DNA of 64,000 nucleotides from Micropterix aruncella (Eukaryota; Arthropoda; Insecta; Lepidoptera; Micropterigidae). A program made the translations under genes and the position numbers. The DNA is taken from NCBI GenBank assembly GCA_944548615.1, contig OX155967.1, forward strand, positions 1,425,321 to 1,489,320. Reading direction: 5' to 3'. The stretch's first letter is position 1, and the number at the start of each line of letters is the position of its first letter. The notes under the pieces are model-generated. The model saw only the letters and a program-made list of their open reading frames with translations. It was not told the origin of the DNA and did no database searches. Below are positions 11,533 to 22,335 of the stretch, piece by piece.

Positions 11533-12120
11533 GTGGGGGGGGGGAGAATTCCCGCTACCCCAGTTGAAACCCCACATAACGACATTGCTAAAACGACACC
11601 GGACCTTGCTTGCCCTATCTGCGCAAAACAATACAAGCGATTAGCATGGCTAAACAAGCACAAACACGGCATACGGGTGTATGCCGTGTTACGCAAATCC
11701 GGAATCCACTGCTCACCCCCCAGAAGTATAAAAAATAGTATTATGATTCGTCTGACACCGGACCTTGCTTGCCCTATCTTCGTAAAACAATACAAGCGAT
11801 TAGCATGGCTAAACAAGCACATTGCTGGGCACAATGATAGCGACGCTGCATGTAAGTGTCTTAAACCGTCGCAAGGAGTCACGGACAGAGTTGAACCTAA
11901 CACGTCCCTAGGCTCCACATCTGCCCGCAGTTTGTCACCCGACCGGTCTCGACTACCTGCGCATATCGTATCCTTTCCTCCTCTAAAACTCCCTTCACTT
12001 GCAAAAGATGACTGGGAATTTCACAATAATAATTTAACTTCTATTCTTTACCACTCTGTGAACCTTAATGCCCCTGCCAGTGTTCAGCTGTCGTCCTTCC
12101 AGGTGGCGGTCTATGAATAA
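11533..12120 (+). pseudogene. Longest 5' coding remnant of the RLE retroelement
   Basis: A 195-codon open frame. It has one complete finger start (CPICAKQYKRLAWLNK), a short inserted piece of the 3' tail, a second decayed finger (CPIFVKQYKRLAWLNKHIAGH, second Cys replaced by Phe), then about 85 residues not seen in the shorter units, ending near DDWEFHNNNLTSILYHSV. It shows what originally followed the finger in the complete element. No reverse transcriptase follows. Confidence 0.6.
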
Positions 12121-12544
12121 TTCTCGGGTGTTGTCCAAAATCTACCCATGTCGACCTGATTCACAGAGAAAACGCATTTAAGGCAAGAGCGGCTACAACG
12201 CATTTACGGCAAATAACCTCCGCACCTGCCTACGGTAGCTTTTGCCTCTTAACCTCCATCTCTAGATGTGATTCTTAATCAAGTAAAGAGGAAGCCGTCG
12301 GGCTCTACTCTGGGTGATGGTATTCCCTATTTAGTATACAAAAAGTGCCCCTGCCTTCTGCAATATTTAGGATCAATCTTCCGAAATATATGAAATAGCG
12401 GTGTATCCCACAGAATTTTGGCCGAGCGACAGTCGTCTCAATAACAAAGGTCCCAGTTTGCACCGGACCATTACTCTGACAGATACTGTGGCCAAATCAT
12501 GTTTAGCATAGTCCACACGAGGATGAGCGAATTCATGCACCGGA

Positions 12545-12790
12545 ATGAGTACCTTGGGGTAAAATAATCTATATTTGCGCATCCCAAATTCTATGGCTTC
12601 GAAGGGGGAGTGAATGGGTGGTAAGTTGAACGCTCACATGTGGCAAGACAGCTGTCCTAAACCTACCACAGCCGGTTCGTAAGTCCGGAATCCACTGTTC
12701 ACCCCCCAGAAGTGTAAAAAATAGTATTATGATGGGCCCGACTCCGGTCGGTGAATTCGATGGCAGCTCCGTTTGTATTTATTATTATGT
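12545..12790 (+). mobile_element. Second copy of RLE retroelement 3' end
   Basis: Contains ATCTATATTTGCGCATCCC, the GAGTGAATGGGTGGTAAG coding end, and the 3' UTR through GTAAAAAATAGTATTATGA and GGCAGCTCCGTTTGTATT. Very close to the copies at 8940-9300 and 29399-29600(-). Confidence 0.85.
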
Positions 12791-13350
12791 GACTCCAGTC
12801 AATTCGCTCGAGGAACTTTGCGAGCGAATAGTGAGGTAACAATAGAACATGCGTATATAACTTTAAAAGCATATGACGGCATTGTATAAATTGTCATTTT
12901 ATTTTCTGTTGTGCTCATGAATTTGAACGTATATGTATATGTAAATAAAATAAATAAATAAACAGATGGGGGCAACTTTCACTTCAACGCTGGATGTCTC
13001 ATACCGAAAGCGATGGACCAGGAGAGGAGGGTCAATATCGTGATCAGCGCGAATCCCTAATCCCACGCCTTTAGACTTTCACGTATGGGGTAACTTGGTT
13101 TATGTGACCCCAGTCAATTCGCTCGAGGAATTTCGCAAATGAATAGTGAGGCAATAATAGAACAGATGGGGGCAACTTTTAATTCAAGGCTGAATGACTC
13201 ATACCCAAATTGATGGATCAGGAGAGGAGGGCCAATATCGTGGTCGGAGCGAAGCTCTGATCTTGAGAACCTTTAGACTTTTACGTATTGGGCCACAGAG
13301 ACTTGGTTTATGTGACCCCAGGCAATTCACTCGAGAAACTTCACGAATAG
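12780..13350 (+). repeat. Tandem transposase C-terminal fragments, left block
   Basis: Units of about 205-212 bp recur around the motif CAATTCGCTCGAGGAACTT (about 12800, 13110, 13322). In one frame the consensus reads like the end of a Tc1/mariner-type transposase: ARSPDLTPLDFYVWGHRDL, then VYVTPVNSLEEL. All units have frameshifts or stops. The first interval is about 310 bp because of a retroelement-tail insert at 12850-12960. Confidence 0.8.
12850..12960 (+). mobile_element. Short 5'-truncated non-LTR tail inserted in a tandem unit
   Basis: About 111 bp ending in (TAAA)n, flanked by AACA at 12846-12849 and 12961-12964, exactly interrupting the AATAGAACAGATGGGGG sequence intact in neighbouring units. 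It includes GGCATTGTATAAATTGTCATTTT, which resembles the 3' UTR of the CR1-like element near 63775-63800. Confidence 0.75.
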
Positions 13351-13390
13351 TAACAAGCTATAGTATAGAATAGTAACACGAATAGTAACC

Positions 13391-14670
13391 CTTTTTACTT
13401 CAGTAACAAGGTCTGCACAAGCCACGATGGCGACTGCACCAACAGCGAATGTACCGCCAGACGCGCCACCCCCTCCCAATCTTACTCAGGACATCGAGGA
13501 AGAGGTAGAGGCAGAGGAGGCTATCATGGACCACCACGCACTAATGCTACGGATCGACCACAACCTAAGGTGTCGGGCTCGGGACCACCTAAAGCCACAC
13601 ATATATCACAATCAGCTACGAGTCTGAGTAACGACCCCTTATGGCTGGATTCCTACATTATTGAGGGTGAAACCGGCGTTAATGACTTTCGTGTAACGAA
13701 AGACTTTCGTCCGGACACTGCCGGGTACACCAATCTGTTAGAGCAGGAGTACCGTACTGTCTGCGAGGTTGACAAATCATTCATGAAATCTGTCCCTCTG
13801 TCAGCATACGTGTATTACCACAGTCTCGCGCTGTGTAATAAACTCAGTGTTGTTGCCGCGCAACGCGGCCGGGCGGAGGCTGATGTGCTTCGTTTCATTT
13901 CCTTCATGGACGAGCACTCCCTCCCGCTGGGCACCGCAGCAGCGGAACATCTACTGGGACTTGGGGACTTCACCGACGCCACGGGCGTAAAACACGAGCT
14001 CATCGTCGAATTCCCCAACAACCGCGGCCACCTTGGCCGCATTGATGCTGAAACTCATACCTGGTATGAGAGCGTGCCCGCTCCTCGATTCGCAATTCAA
14101 CGCGTTTTAGAGGACATGCGAGTCACCCGTCACCGAGGAGAAGATCCCTTATGGGATATCGCTCCCTTGCGCCCCCGTGGCGCACCAGCGCAACAAGTTG
14201 TTGCTGCGCCAGTCGACGCTAAGTGGCCCGATGAGCTGCCACCGGCTGAAGACCGAATCGTCGACGACGACGAAGAGGATGAACCCGAAGAACCGCCCCT
14301 CGCTCGTCAGCGATTCAGCCCAACGCGCAATCTATTAGGTTGGGCTCCTGCAGTAGCGCTTCCGCTACAGCAGGCCACCGATTTAGGCACCGTCTTTTCT
14401 GACGGCGCCGAGTACGGTGCGCTGGAATTTGAAAATACCCGTTTCCAGCTGCACAAGGGCCTTTTCGAACATATTAAAAGGAAAATGGCCATTATAAACG
14501 GTTATAAAACAGCCGATGCTACTAAACTTGTTAGCGGCTCTCTAGCCCAGCAATGCATCTGGCTACCGAATAGGGAAGATGTTACTTACACTCGTCAGTT
14601 TAACACGACGAGTGGGTCAATTGCTTCCCACACCAACATAACGACACGCCTCGTTACAGCAGCGAGAGTA
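13391..14670 (+). pseudogene. Probable endogenous viral element, capsid-like protein, family uncertain
   Basis: A GC-rich coding block interrupts the transposase array. The main frame is open from the array junction and runs 13570-14682 as 370 codons. Upstream in the same frame is an arginine-glycine-rich stretch (GRGRGRGGYHGPP, about 13481-13530). The likely ATG at 13427 is in another frame, so a break lies between them. The rest is a globular, Trp/Tyr-containing protein with an acidic linker (DDDEEDEPEEPP). The stop falls in array sequence, so the C-terminus is cut off. An RG-rich basic N-terminus before a globular domain suits a viral nucleocapsid, but I do not recognise the family; an RNA-virus capsid is my best guess. 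A captured host cDNA is the alternative. Confidence 0.5.
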
Positions 14671-15310
14671 GTAAGGCAATAATAGAACAGGTGGGGACAA
14701 CTTTCACTTCTAGGCTGGACGACTCATACCCAAAGCAATGGATTGGGAGAGAGGGCCAATACTGTGGTTGGCGCAAAGCCCTGATCTCACGCCTTTAGAC
14801 TTTTATGTATGGGGTCACAAAGAGACTTGGTTTATGTGACCGCAGTCAATTCTCTCGAGGAACTTTGCTAACCAATAGTGAGGCAATAATAGAACACATA
14901 GGGGCAACTTTCACTTCAAGGCTGGATGACTCGTACCCAAAGTAATAGATTGGGAGAGAAGGGCCAATACTGTGGTTTGCGTGAAGCCCTGATCTCATGC
15001 TTTTAGACTTTTACATACAGGGTCGCAGAGACTTGGTTTATGTGACCGCAGTCAATTCGCTCGAGGAACTTTGCAAGCGAATAGCGAGGCAACAATAGAA
15101 CAGATGGGGGCAACTTTCACTTCAAGGCTGGATGACTCATACTCAAACCGATGGATCGAGAGAAGAGAGCCAATACCGTGGTCGGCGCGAAGCGCTGATC
15201 TCACGCCTTAAGACTTTTACGTATAGGATCACAGAGACTTGGTTTATGTGACTACGGTCAATTCACTCGAGGAACTTCGCAAGCGAATAGTGAAGCAACA
15301 TTTCTTGTGA
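14671..15310 (+). repeat. Tandem transposase C-terminal fragments, right block
   Basis: Three further units (motif at about 14846, 15051 and 15259; spacing 205 and 208 bp) resume after the GC-rich insert in the same orientation and register: GGCAATAATAGAACAG directly follows the insert. Confidence 0.8.
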
Positions 15311-16206
15311 ACAGCTGGCGGAGCAATTCGGAACAAACATGTAGTGAACAGATAATGGTAACTTTCACATCAAGAGTGACAAAAACAGAAGTGAGAAAGA
15401 GGATTCGGATCTGCAAGAGAAACCGGGGGCTCACATCAAGCGAGATGTATAAAAAAATTAATATAATCTTGAATGTTTTTTTTTTTTTTTTATTTCGTTT
15501 TCCAGACCCTAATAAGATGCGTTCTAATTGCAATAAATAAAATACATTTTTATTAAGAATGACATTTCATAAAATAAGCATTAATACCTTTTTTAGATGG
15601 TTGATTAAATTGGCAAGTTTTTAATAATTTGTATGCTAATTATATGCAGTAGTTTTTTGAGCTGAAGAACAAATTTTGAAACAACATATATATTAAATTT
15701 GAATTTCGTAGTAGTTTTCTATTTTTTTATGAACAAGTTAGATTTGTTAAAGTGTCGGCTACGAGAAAACAATTAAAAGAATTCAATTTAATAATTGCTT
15801 TCTTTTAAATTTAGGCCTGAATGTCAAATTCTGGGTTATCGACGAAAAAAAACCATAAAATTCAAAATTCTCAAAAACTGCTGATCTTCAGCCATATGGG
15901 GGGGGTAAAATTTGATGCATTTTAACCCTGACTACACTTCCTCCTGCCAGGAATAGGTCGCGTTTCCAGTAACCCTATATCGATATTACAATACAAACAA
16001 TAGCACTCACAATATTGCTTTTTTTTATTTATCTTTGATGTGTTATTCACATAATAGCCCTTAAGGGTTTTCAAAATTTAATTTCTTAAATTTAGGTTTA
16101 ATGCTTTAGTATTTTATTATACTTTATATTGTGTCTATGCGGAAAAGATTTTTCCCAAAACTCTAGGGTAAACTCTAGGTTTATCCAAGCCGCTATATTC
16201 ACACAA
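15311..16206. other. AT-rich stretch, nothing recognised
   Basis: No conserved frame; contains a T-run (15477-15492) and a G-run near 15898-15906 without evident element structure. Confidence 0.45.
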
Positions 16207-16718
16207 CATATAATAATAATAAAACTCTTTATTAAGAAAAGGCGAGCTTATTGCCTGCAGGCAATATTTTAGAGCTAACCTATACTATTGTAAGAACATT
16301 ATTTGCGAGTAGACTACATAACTTAACCTATATAAAGAGTATGACAAATAAAATAAAGGAGGATAGAAAGAAGTATATACTTTACTCTTTGTGGGCACAG
16401 ATTCGCCACATCAAAACAATCTAACACCTATAAGGACGCTAAAGTCTTAAAAGGAATTTATCCCGAGGATTTCAAATGCTCTCTGAGTCTGTTTTTAAAA
16501 GTTGTTATGCTTGGCGCGGTTCTCACATTTTTCGGCAAAGCATTCCAAAGACGGGCTCCATGCACGGTGAAAGAGAATGAGAAGAAGTCACTGCTGTGAC
16601 TAGGGATAGAGAGTAGCAGGTTGTCTTTTGATCTCGGAGGGCGTTCATGAGCCGATAGTGCAGTAAATCTGCCGGTAAGATAGATACAATAGCTATGCAT
16701 CAACCGACAAATGAACAA
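16207..16718 (-). mobile_element. 3' end of a CR1/Jockey-group non-LTR element
   Basis: The minus frame 16718-16458 encodes the typical last segment of a reverse-transcriptase ORF (FTVHGARLWNALPKNVR, then ITTFKNRLREHL). The 3' UTR ends near 16207 with TTAATAAAGAG and a (TTA)n tail. Everything upstream of the C-terminus is missing, a 5'-truncated insertion. Confidence 0.75.
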
Positions 16719-16739
16719 TGCATTAGTAACAAAAGTAGT

Positions 16740-17050
16740 TGCTTTAGTTAGGTTTTATTATCAGTTTGTCTCATGAAAAATTTGCACCTATGGACATGTG
16801 GTGGTTTATTATTTATATGGGTGTAGTTGTTTGTTGATTGAAGGAAATTGTTCATTATTATCTACTTAGGGTTATAAGTAAAGCGCGTTATATTTTTTTA
16901 GAAAAGATTATTGTACGAAAATGATCAGGTTAGGTAGGGTGCTGTTGTTGTCAATCGAAGTAATTTGTTCTTTAGTATCTACATAAGGTTATAAAGTAAA
17001 GGGCTTTATAATTTTTTAGTAGCGCTTTTTCTGCAAAAACTTTTCATCAA
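16740..17050 (-). repeat. Satellite-like units, reverse orientation
   Basis: Two to three degenerate copies of a unit with GGTTATAAGTAAAGCGCGTTA and a TGTACGAAAAT-type block. They are the reverse complement of the tandem units at 19700-20320. Related pieces lie at 18030-18110 and 18490-18650. Confidence 0.7.
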
Positions 17051-17424
17051 TTTATGTAACATTCGGGATTGCGCTGCTACTGGTCTTTCCCATATGTAAA
17101 TCAAACATAAACTATTGACGCTACATCCTGCTACATTTGCATAACGGCCGCATGAGATCGTGATTAGCATTTTAGAGTTCATCTATTATTCTTCTTCCTT
17201 TTCTTGTTTAAATTGTTTGTTTTACCCATTTTCTCATGCATTTAACATTTATTATAATATATGCGATACTGCTTGATTTACACTATTTTTAATAAACATA
17301 ATTTAGAAAAGAATGGGAATAATAGAATCGGGACAGGTTGCAACTAACTGCCAACACTCAAGGATCGTCGGATCAAGGGTGACCTCATTGAGTCGTATAA
17401 GATCTTAGATCATTGAGACGTATA

Positions 17425-17930
17425 AAATACTTAGATAAAATTCAATTTGCAATGAACAATCATATAAATTTAAGCACGGGCTATACGCCAATTTTTTTTA
17501 ATGTTTGCTAGGGAACCACATATTGATGGAAAATTACATGGTATAAACACATATGTTCCTAAAGACATTAAAAAAATTGAAATAGCTGATAGTAATAACA
17601 GAATAGAACATATAAGAAATTTGGAGAAAATATATCAAGTAGTAGAAGAAAGATTGGTGGATAGTTTCAGAAAAAAACGCTGAAAAATATAATTTACGAA
17701 GAAAAAGGATAAATTTTAGTGTGGGAGATTTAGTATGGAAAAGAAATCATGTGCAGTCGAATAAATTAAGAGTATTTTACGCATAAATTGGCACCAAGAA
17801 ATGTACAAGCCAGGATACGAAAAAGAGTATCAGAAAATGCATATGAATTAGAGGATTTAGAGGGTTCTGCCATAGGAAGACATCATGTGAAAAATTTAGT
17901 GAAGGCAGGTGGAAAAGGTTAATCTGATAG
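17425..17930 (+). pseudogene. Gypsy-type integrase C-terminal relic
   Basis: Frames between 17440 and 17900 read NHINLSTGYTPIFFMFAREP, RLEKIYQVVEERLVDSFRK-like sequence, NLRRKRINFSVGDLVWKRNH and a final ELEDLEGS-type segment. This is the usual order at the end of a Ty3/Gypsy integrase (GPY/F-like module). At least three frameshifts or stops are present. Only 60 codons (17501-17683) remain open together. Confidence 0.7.
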
Positions 17931-19080
17931 AAATCTGTATAAATATTTAGGTTGAAGAAAGTAGAAATTCACATAACAAATATTTGTGCGATTTCCAGTT
18001 TTTTTTTCATATATATATTTATTGCAAAAACTTATGTAATATATTTTCTGCAAAAACGATTAGATTAATTAGGGTGTAGTTCATTAGTATCTACTGGACA
18101 CGCCTGGTGTATCCTTAAGTCTAATTCCTCCCTAATCCTAAATAAATGTTTTCCAATATATTTCATTCCTACCCTGTTATAATAAATAAGTACCTACAAA
18201 CAGTCATCGCTCGGACCATCTGCGCGGTCGGCGATTCAGTTATCAAATTTACGCGCTGCGCGTCTATCCGAGATAGAAAAATTGCATAAAAATAACTTCC
18301 GGAAGTGCCGTGCATTTTAGGGAGTTTGCTTATCGGGATCAGCACCAGCGTCTGGGTAGCTACCCATCAGCGAGGCAGCCAGAGAAGATCAGGAAGAAAG
18401 CGGTTTTTCGAGGTACTCCTTTTCTTAATCCTGGATCTATTTCCACTGTGGCTGTTCAGCGCCCACCACACCTTAATTAAATACAGTCCATTGCCTGACG
18501 TTCAGGATATCGACCATCTACATAGGGTTATAAATAGGGCGCGTTATGGATTTTTAGTTGCGTTATTTGTACGAAAATACATGGAATACATTCTTTGTCG
18601 ATCCAAGGAAATTGTTTATTAGTATCTACATAGAAACTATAAGTAGCCAACAATTTTTATTTAAAGGAAGGGGTTAGGTACATTGCACCCCGCATACATT
18701 TAAAAAACATGTTAAAATATTAAATAATATTGATAGTTTCAAAACTAGGAACTAACAAATGGCTATTGGAATTGAGGTGTTCTGGATCAGAGAAAGAACT
18801 GACAATTGTAATTTGTTTAAAATTTAAATAGGTAGTAAATATATTATATGAACTATTTTTTTTGTCAGCTTGCAATCTAACGTCTTTCTAGGTACAGGCG
18901 TAAGCCTAGTTAAATGTGTGACGGGCCACGAGTTGCTTAAAATTGGGATGAACCTATTTGTTGCTTTATTTTTAATTTAAATGTCGATCATCTTTTCCTA
19001 GTCTAAAACCATAGTGGAATCATACAATATGAAATAAATAAATATACAATAAGTAACATGATAATAATCAAATATGTTAA
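17931..19080. other. Degenerate repeat-rich spacer
   Basis: Contains scattered reverse-orientation satellite-like pieces (18030-18110, 18490-18650) and AT-rich sequence. No convincing coding segment. Confidence 0.4.
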
Positions 19081-19084
19081 TTAT

Positions 19085-19375
19085 TTCCAGGATCTACAAA
19101 ACAACACCACATGATCCTGCAATTCAGGAGGGACAATTTTCCTCCGGAACCAGGCACTAGTGCAGTGGGATAGGGTGATTTTTTAAGCTCATTTAGAGAC
19201 AGAGATTAAGAGACGGTAAGCAGTAAAGGAGCGCTGGACAGACGTTCGCTCAAGCAAGCAGCGAAGAAAGTTATTAGAAAGACATCTGGGTACGGGTGAT
19301 GACTGAATAAACATTAGTTGAGAAAACTCAGGACGAACTGGGTTGCGCCTCACCCTGTATTAGTGTTTGTAATAG
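19085..19375 (+). other. Possible LTR remnant
   Basis: The stretch with GACTGAATAAACATTAGTTG followed by GGGTTGCGCCTCACCCTGTATTAGTG looks like a polyadenylation region plus U5 of an LTR element. No second copy, primer-binding site or target duplication was found, so this stays a suggestion. Confidence 0.25.
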
Positions 19376-19477
19376 TCGTCGTGTACAATCTGATTTTTGT
19401 GTTTTGACAGACGTTTAAATATAACAACGAAATTAATTGGGCAGCCGATGCTGAATCCAGAACTCAATAGTATATAG

Positions 19478-19690
19478 GTATACCTTGCTATACCTTGACA
19501 TCGTAACAAACCTTGCTATACCTTGATATCATAACAAACCTTGTTAAGTATACCTTGATATCATAACAAACCTTGCTATACCTTGATATAACAAACCTTG
19601 CTATACCTTGATATCATAACAAACCTTGCTATACCTTGATATCATAACAAACTTTGCTATAGGAACTTTGATATAACAAAATCTACTGGG
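19478..19690 (+). repeat. Minisatellite, about 23-31 bp unit
   Basis: Six to seven copies of a unit around CCTTGCTATACCTTGATATC and ATAACAAA with internal length variants. Confidence 0.88.
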
Positions 19691-19699
19691 AATATTTCA

Positions 19700-20320
19700 G
19701 TCTGCTATAGAATTATAATGCGCTTTACTTTTAACCTCTATGTGGATACAAATGAACAAATTTTCTTTTGATCGATAAAAAAAACAATACCCTACCTAAC
19801 ATGATGGATGTATTTTTGTACAAAAAGCGCTACTAAAATAGGATAAAATGCGTTTTACTTATAACCTTTACGCAAATACAAATAAACAATTTCTTTTGAT
19901 CGAGAAACAACTCCCTATCGTCATGTATTTTCGTACGAAAGCGCTACTAAATTATGATAAAACGCGCTTTACCTAAAACCTTTACGTAAATACAAATAAT
20001 TTCTTTTGATCGAGAAACAACACCCTATCGTCATGTATTTTCGTAAAAAAGCGCTACTAAATTATGATAAATTGCGTTTAGTTATAACCTTTATGTAAAT
20101 ACAAATGAACAATTTCTTTTGATCGAGAAACAAAACGCTATCGTCACATATTTTCGATTAAAAACTACTAAATTGTGATAAAATGCGCTTTACTTATACC
20201 TAACCTTATGTAAATACAAATAAACAATTTCATTTCATCGAGAAACAACACCATATCGTCATGTATTTTCGTACAAAAGCGCAAAATTTTGGTAAGACGC
20301 GCTTTACTTACAACCCATGT
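19700..20320 (+). repeat. Tandem satellite-like units, about 105-130 bp
   Basis: Six units recur with GCGCTTTACTTATAACC, AATACAAATAAACAATTTC and CATGTATTTTCGTAC in fixed order. The GCGCTTTA-type motif falls near 19718, 19847, 19963, 20068, 20177 and 20298. The same unit occurs in reverse orientation at 16740-17050. Confidence 0.88.
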
Positions 20321-21631
20321 AGACAAAATGCCAAAGCCAAAAAGACAAAACCACCTAACCTAATCCACATAAAAAGCGAGAACGACAACAAATTTTCAGC
20401 AAATACTAACTTTGATAACCTCTTTAAACTCCTCCCAAAATATATTGGCCATTTTTGGGCTTTTAAACTCGGACGTGACCAGTCCGGGGAGGAGCGCATT
20501 TTCGGAAAAATAGCTAGAATTTGTGAGCGGGCGATACGGCAACAATGCGAACCAAACGAACGACACCAAGCAGAGAAAATAGCAAAACGGAGCGTGGAAT
20601 CTTATGAGGCTGGCGCCCCATTTGTTGGGACCGCCCTCCGTGCTAAGCACTCCCATTATCCAGAAGGGATGGGACGAAAACAACAGCCAATCGGCGGAAA
20701 TTCAACGAAACGAGCGCCGACAGACCGGCATAGGAACAACACGACGAAAACCAAAGTGAAAAAGTGAAGCGGCCAGCAAGGAACCGGAAGTCAAAACCAA
20801 CCAATAAGACGCCATCGAACCACAAACAAACAATCTATAAATAGTGATTGAAATCAGATAATCGTACTGCTAAAAACATTAAACAACAATTGTTGATCGA
20901 ATCGAAAGTCCGTGTCTATGTGCTTTGACTGGATGTATATTAAGCCTTGTTGAATAAATCGAATATAGAATTTAAGGTAGCAAAAAATAAAAAGATTTCC
21001 ATTTTTTCATTTTCAAAAAGTTCAAATTTTGGTAGCAATTGGCTAAGGCCGTATTTCGGCTACATTTGCGGTACATTTAATTAATCAAGCTAGTAACACC
21101 ACGAAAAATTTGGAGAATATTCTTTTAATGCATAACGCTAGATACAACGTTTTTTTAATCAAAAGGAGTGTAGGAAACATTTGCTACCATTCCTCAAAAC
21201 ATGAGGCCATAACTGAATAGGGAATGGAAATAGACAAAGTGCACAGACTTCAACATTTTCTAACACTATAGCGAATGCTGTCGACATTATTTTGGGACGG
21301 CCGAAGAGAGAAACGTGGAGTTTGATTTAGATGCATTAAGAGATAATCGGTTTAATTGGAACCATATACCTGACTTTTCCATTGTTACGTCAATTCGCTT
21401 AACTAAATAGGTTTTCAAGATAAGCATAGTTAAAAGTTAGTAAGTAATTATGCCCACAGTACCATTTCATTGTTATCGCATATCACGCAATCTTGTATAT
21501 CATTGATGTATACAAGAAAAAGAAAGCCCCTAGAATGGAAACTTGCGATTGCTCCTTACATTACCACAATTCATTATTATCGGATGTAGATATTCAATTA
21601 TATCTGGTACATTAGTCATAGGGCAGTCTTA
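20321..21631. other. Unassigned sequence
   Basis: 20500-20830 is GC-richer, with CTGGCGCCCC near 20609 (possible primer-binding-site-like motif) and CTATAAATAG near 20834. This could be an old LTR-element leader, but there is no supporting partner. The rest is AT-rich. Confidence 0.3.
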
Positions 21632-22332
21632 GGCTTCGGTCACACGGAGGGAATACTCGCTGCCTGCCTGCCATATGTAGCGAATGCGATTCGCTCGTTT
21701 CGCGCGAATTTGTACACTCTGTTGGTGCTCCAAGCACAGCAATGTCGTCTATCGGACCTAGTCGCGCGCGTCTAAATAAACGGTTGATTACTTTGGCATG
21801 TGAGGACTTAACAGAATAAATGCTGGCTAATATTACAACTCACAAGAAAAGTTAATTTTATTAAGTTTCCTATACGAGTTTTTATATTTTTAATTTTCTT
21901 TTTAAGTGATCTTCGGTTTGTATTAGGAATCCTAAATGAATAAGTTCGTTATACAACTTTAACAAACCGTGTTCTCGCGCGTTTTTGCGCATATAATTAC
22001 TGTTATTAGTATCACACAATTCTTCGTACTTTCAGTACACACCCAAGAAACGAATGATGCCGAAATTCCCCCATTTTAGAACATCTTTTTGTGATACAGT
22101 CATGATGTATCCACGTTAAAACTTCGCGTTGGCGCGAGCGAGCCGAGACGTGGCGTCCGGTCGAGAGCTGCTCGCTAACTGAATTCGTAGCGAGTAGCGC
22201 GCTCGCGGCGATAATAATTGAACATGTTCAATTCTACTGGCGGCGATTTTAATCGCCGCGAATGAACCAAATCGCAGCGAGTAGCCTAGCGAGTTTGCTC
22301 GTAGCGAGTATTCGCTCCGTGTGACCGATGCT
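21632..22332. mobile_element. Non-autonomous TIR element (Harbinger-type MITE) with TTA duplication
   Basis: The left end GGCTTCGGTCACACGGAG and right end CTCCGTGTGACCGATGCT are inverted repeats continuing inward through AATACTCGCT. TTA lies outside both ends (21629-21631 and 22333-22335). The 701-bp interior is rich in GCGAGTAGCGAG-like words and has no protein-coding capacity. Confidence 0.75.
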
Positions 22333-22335
22333 TTA

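Larger units (their letters stand above)
8690..11900 (+). repeat. Tandem array of internally deleted RLE non-LTR retroelement (8-9 units)
   Basis: Each unit starts near an ATGCCCCCAAGCGGCC motif (at 8728, 9429, 9776, 10135, 10453, 10811, 11134 and 11502). It then has a poly-G tract, a stretch encoding a C2H2 zinc finger (CPICAKQYKRLAWLNKHIAGH region, C-x2-C-x12-H-x3-H), and a tail with CCGGAATCCACTGCTCACCC. From 9429 the spacing is 347, 359, 318, 358, 323 and 368 bp. The two-unit block 10135-10810 is closely repeated as 10811-11501, so the array has a higher-order period of about 680 bp. The pieces correspond to the 5' coding end and 3' UTR of one RLE element family whose 3' end is also present elsewhere in the window. 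Confidence 0.88.

Noticed and set aside
8690..11900. Regular spacing suggesting a CRISPR-like array
   Set aside because: Units are about 320-370 bp and entirely repetitive, retroelement-derived, with no short unique spacers; the genome is eukaryotic.
12373..12582. Minus-strand 69-codon frame containing HEFAHPRVDYAKHDLATVS
   Set aside because: Looks coding-like but I recognise no family, and it lies among retroelement fragments with no splice or start support.
20261..20767. 168-codon plus-strand frame
   Set aside because: Starts inside a satellite unit and runs into GC-rich non-coding sequence; composition low-complexity, no domain.
20600..20840. Primer-binding-site-like CTGGCGCCCC and TATA-like CTATAAATAG suggesting a Gypsy leader
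   Set aside because: No paired LTR, target duplication or gag frame to support it.
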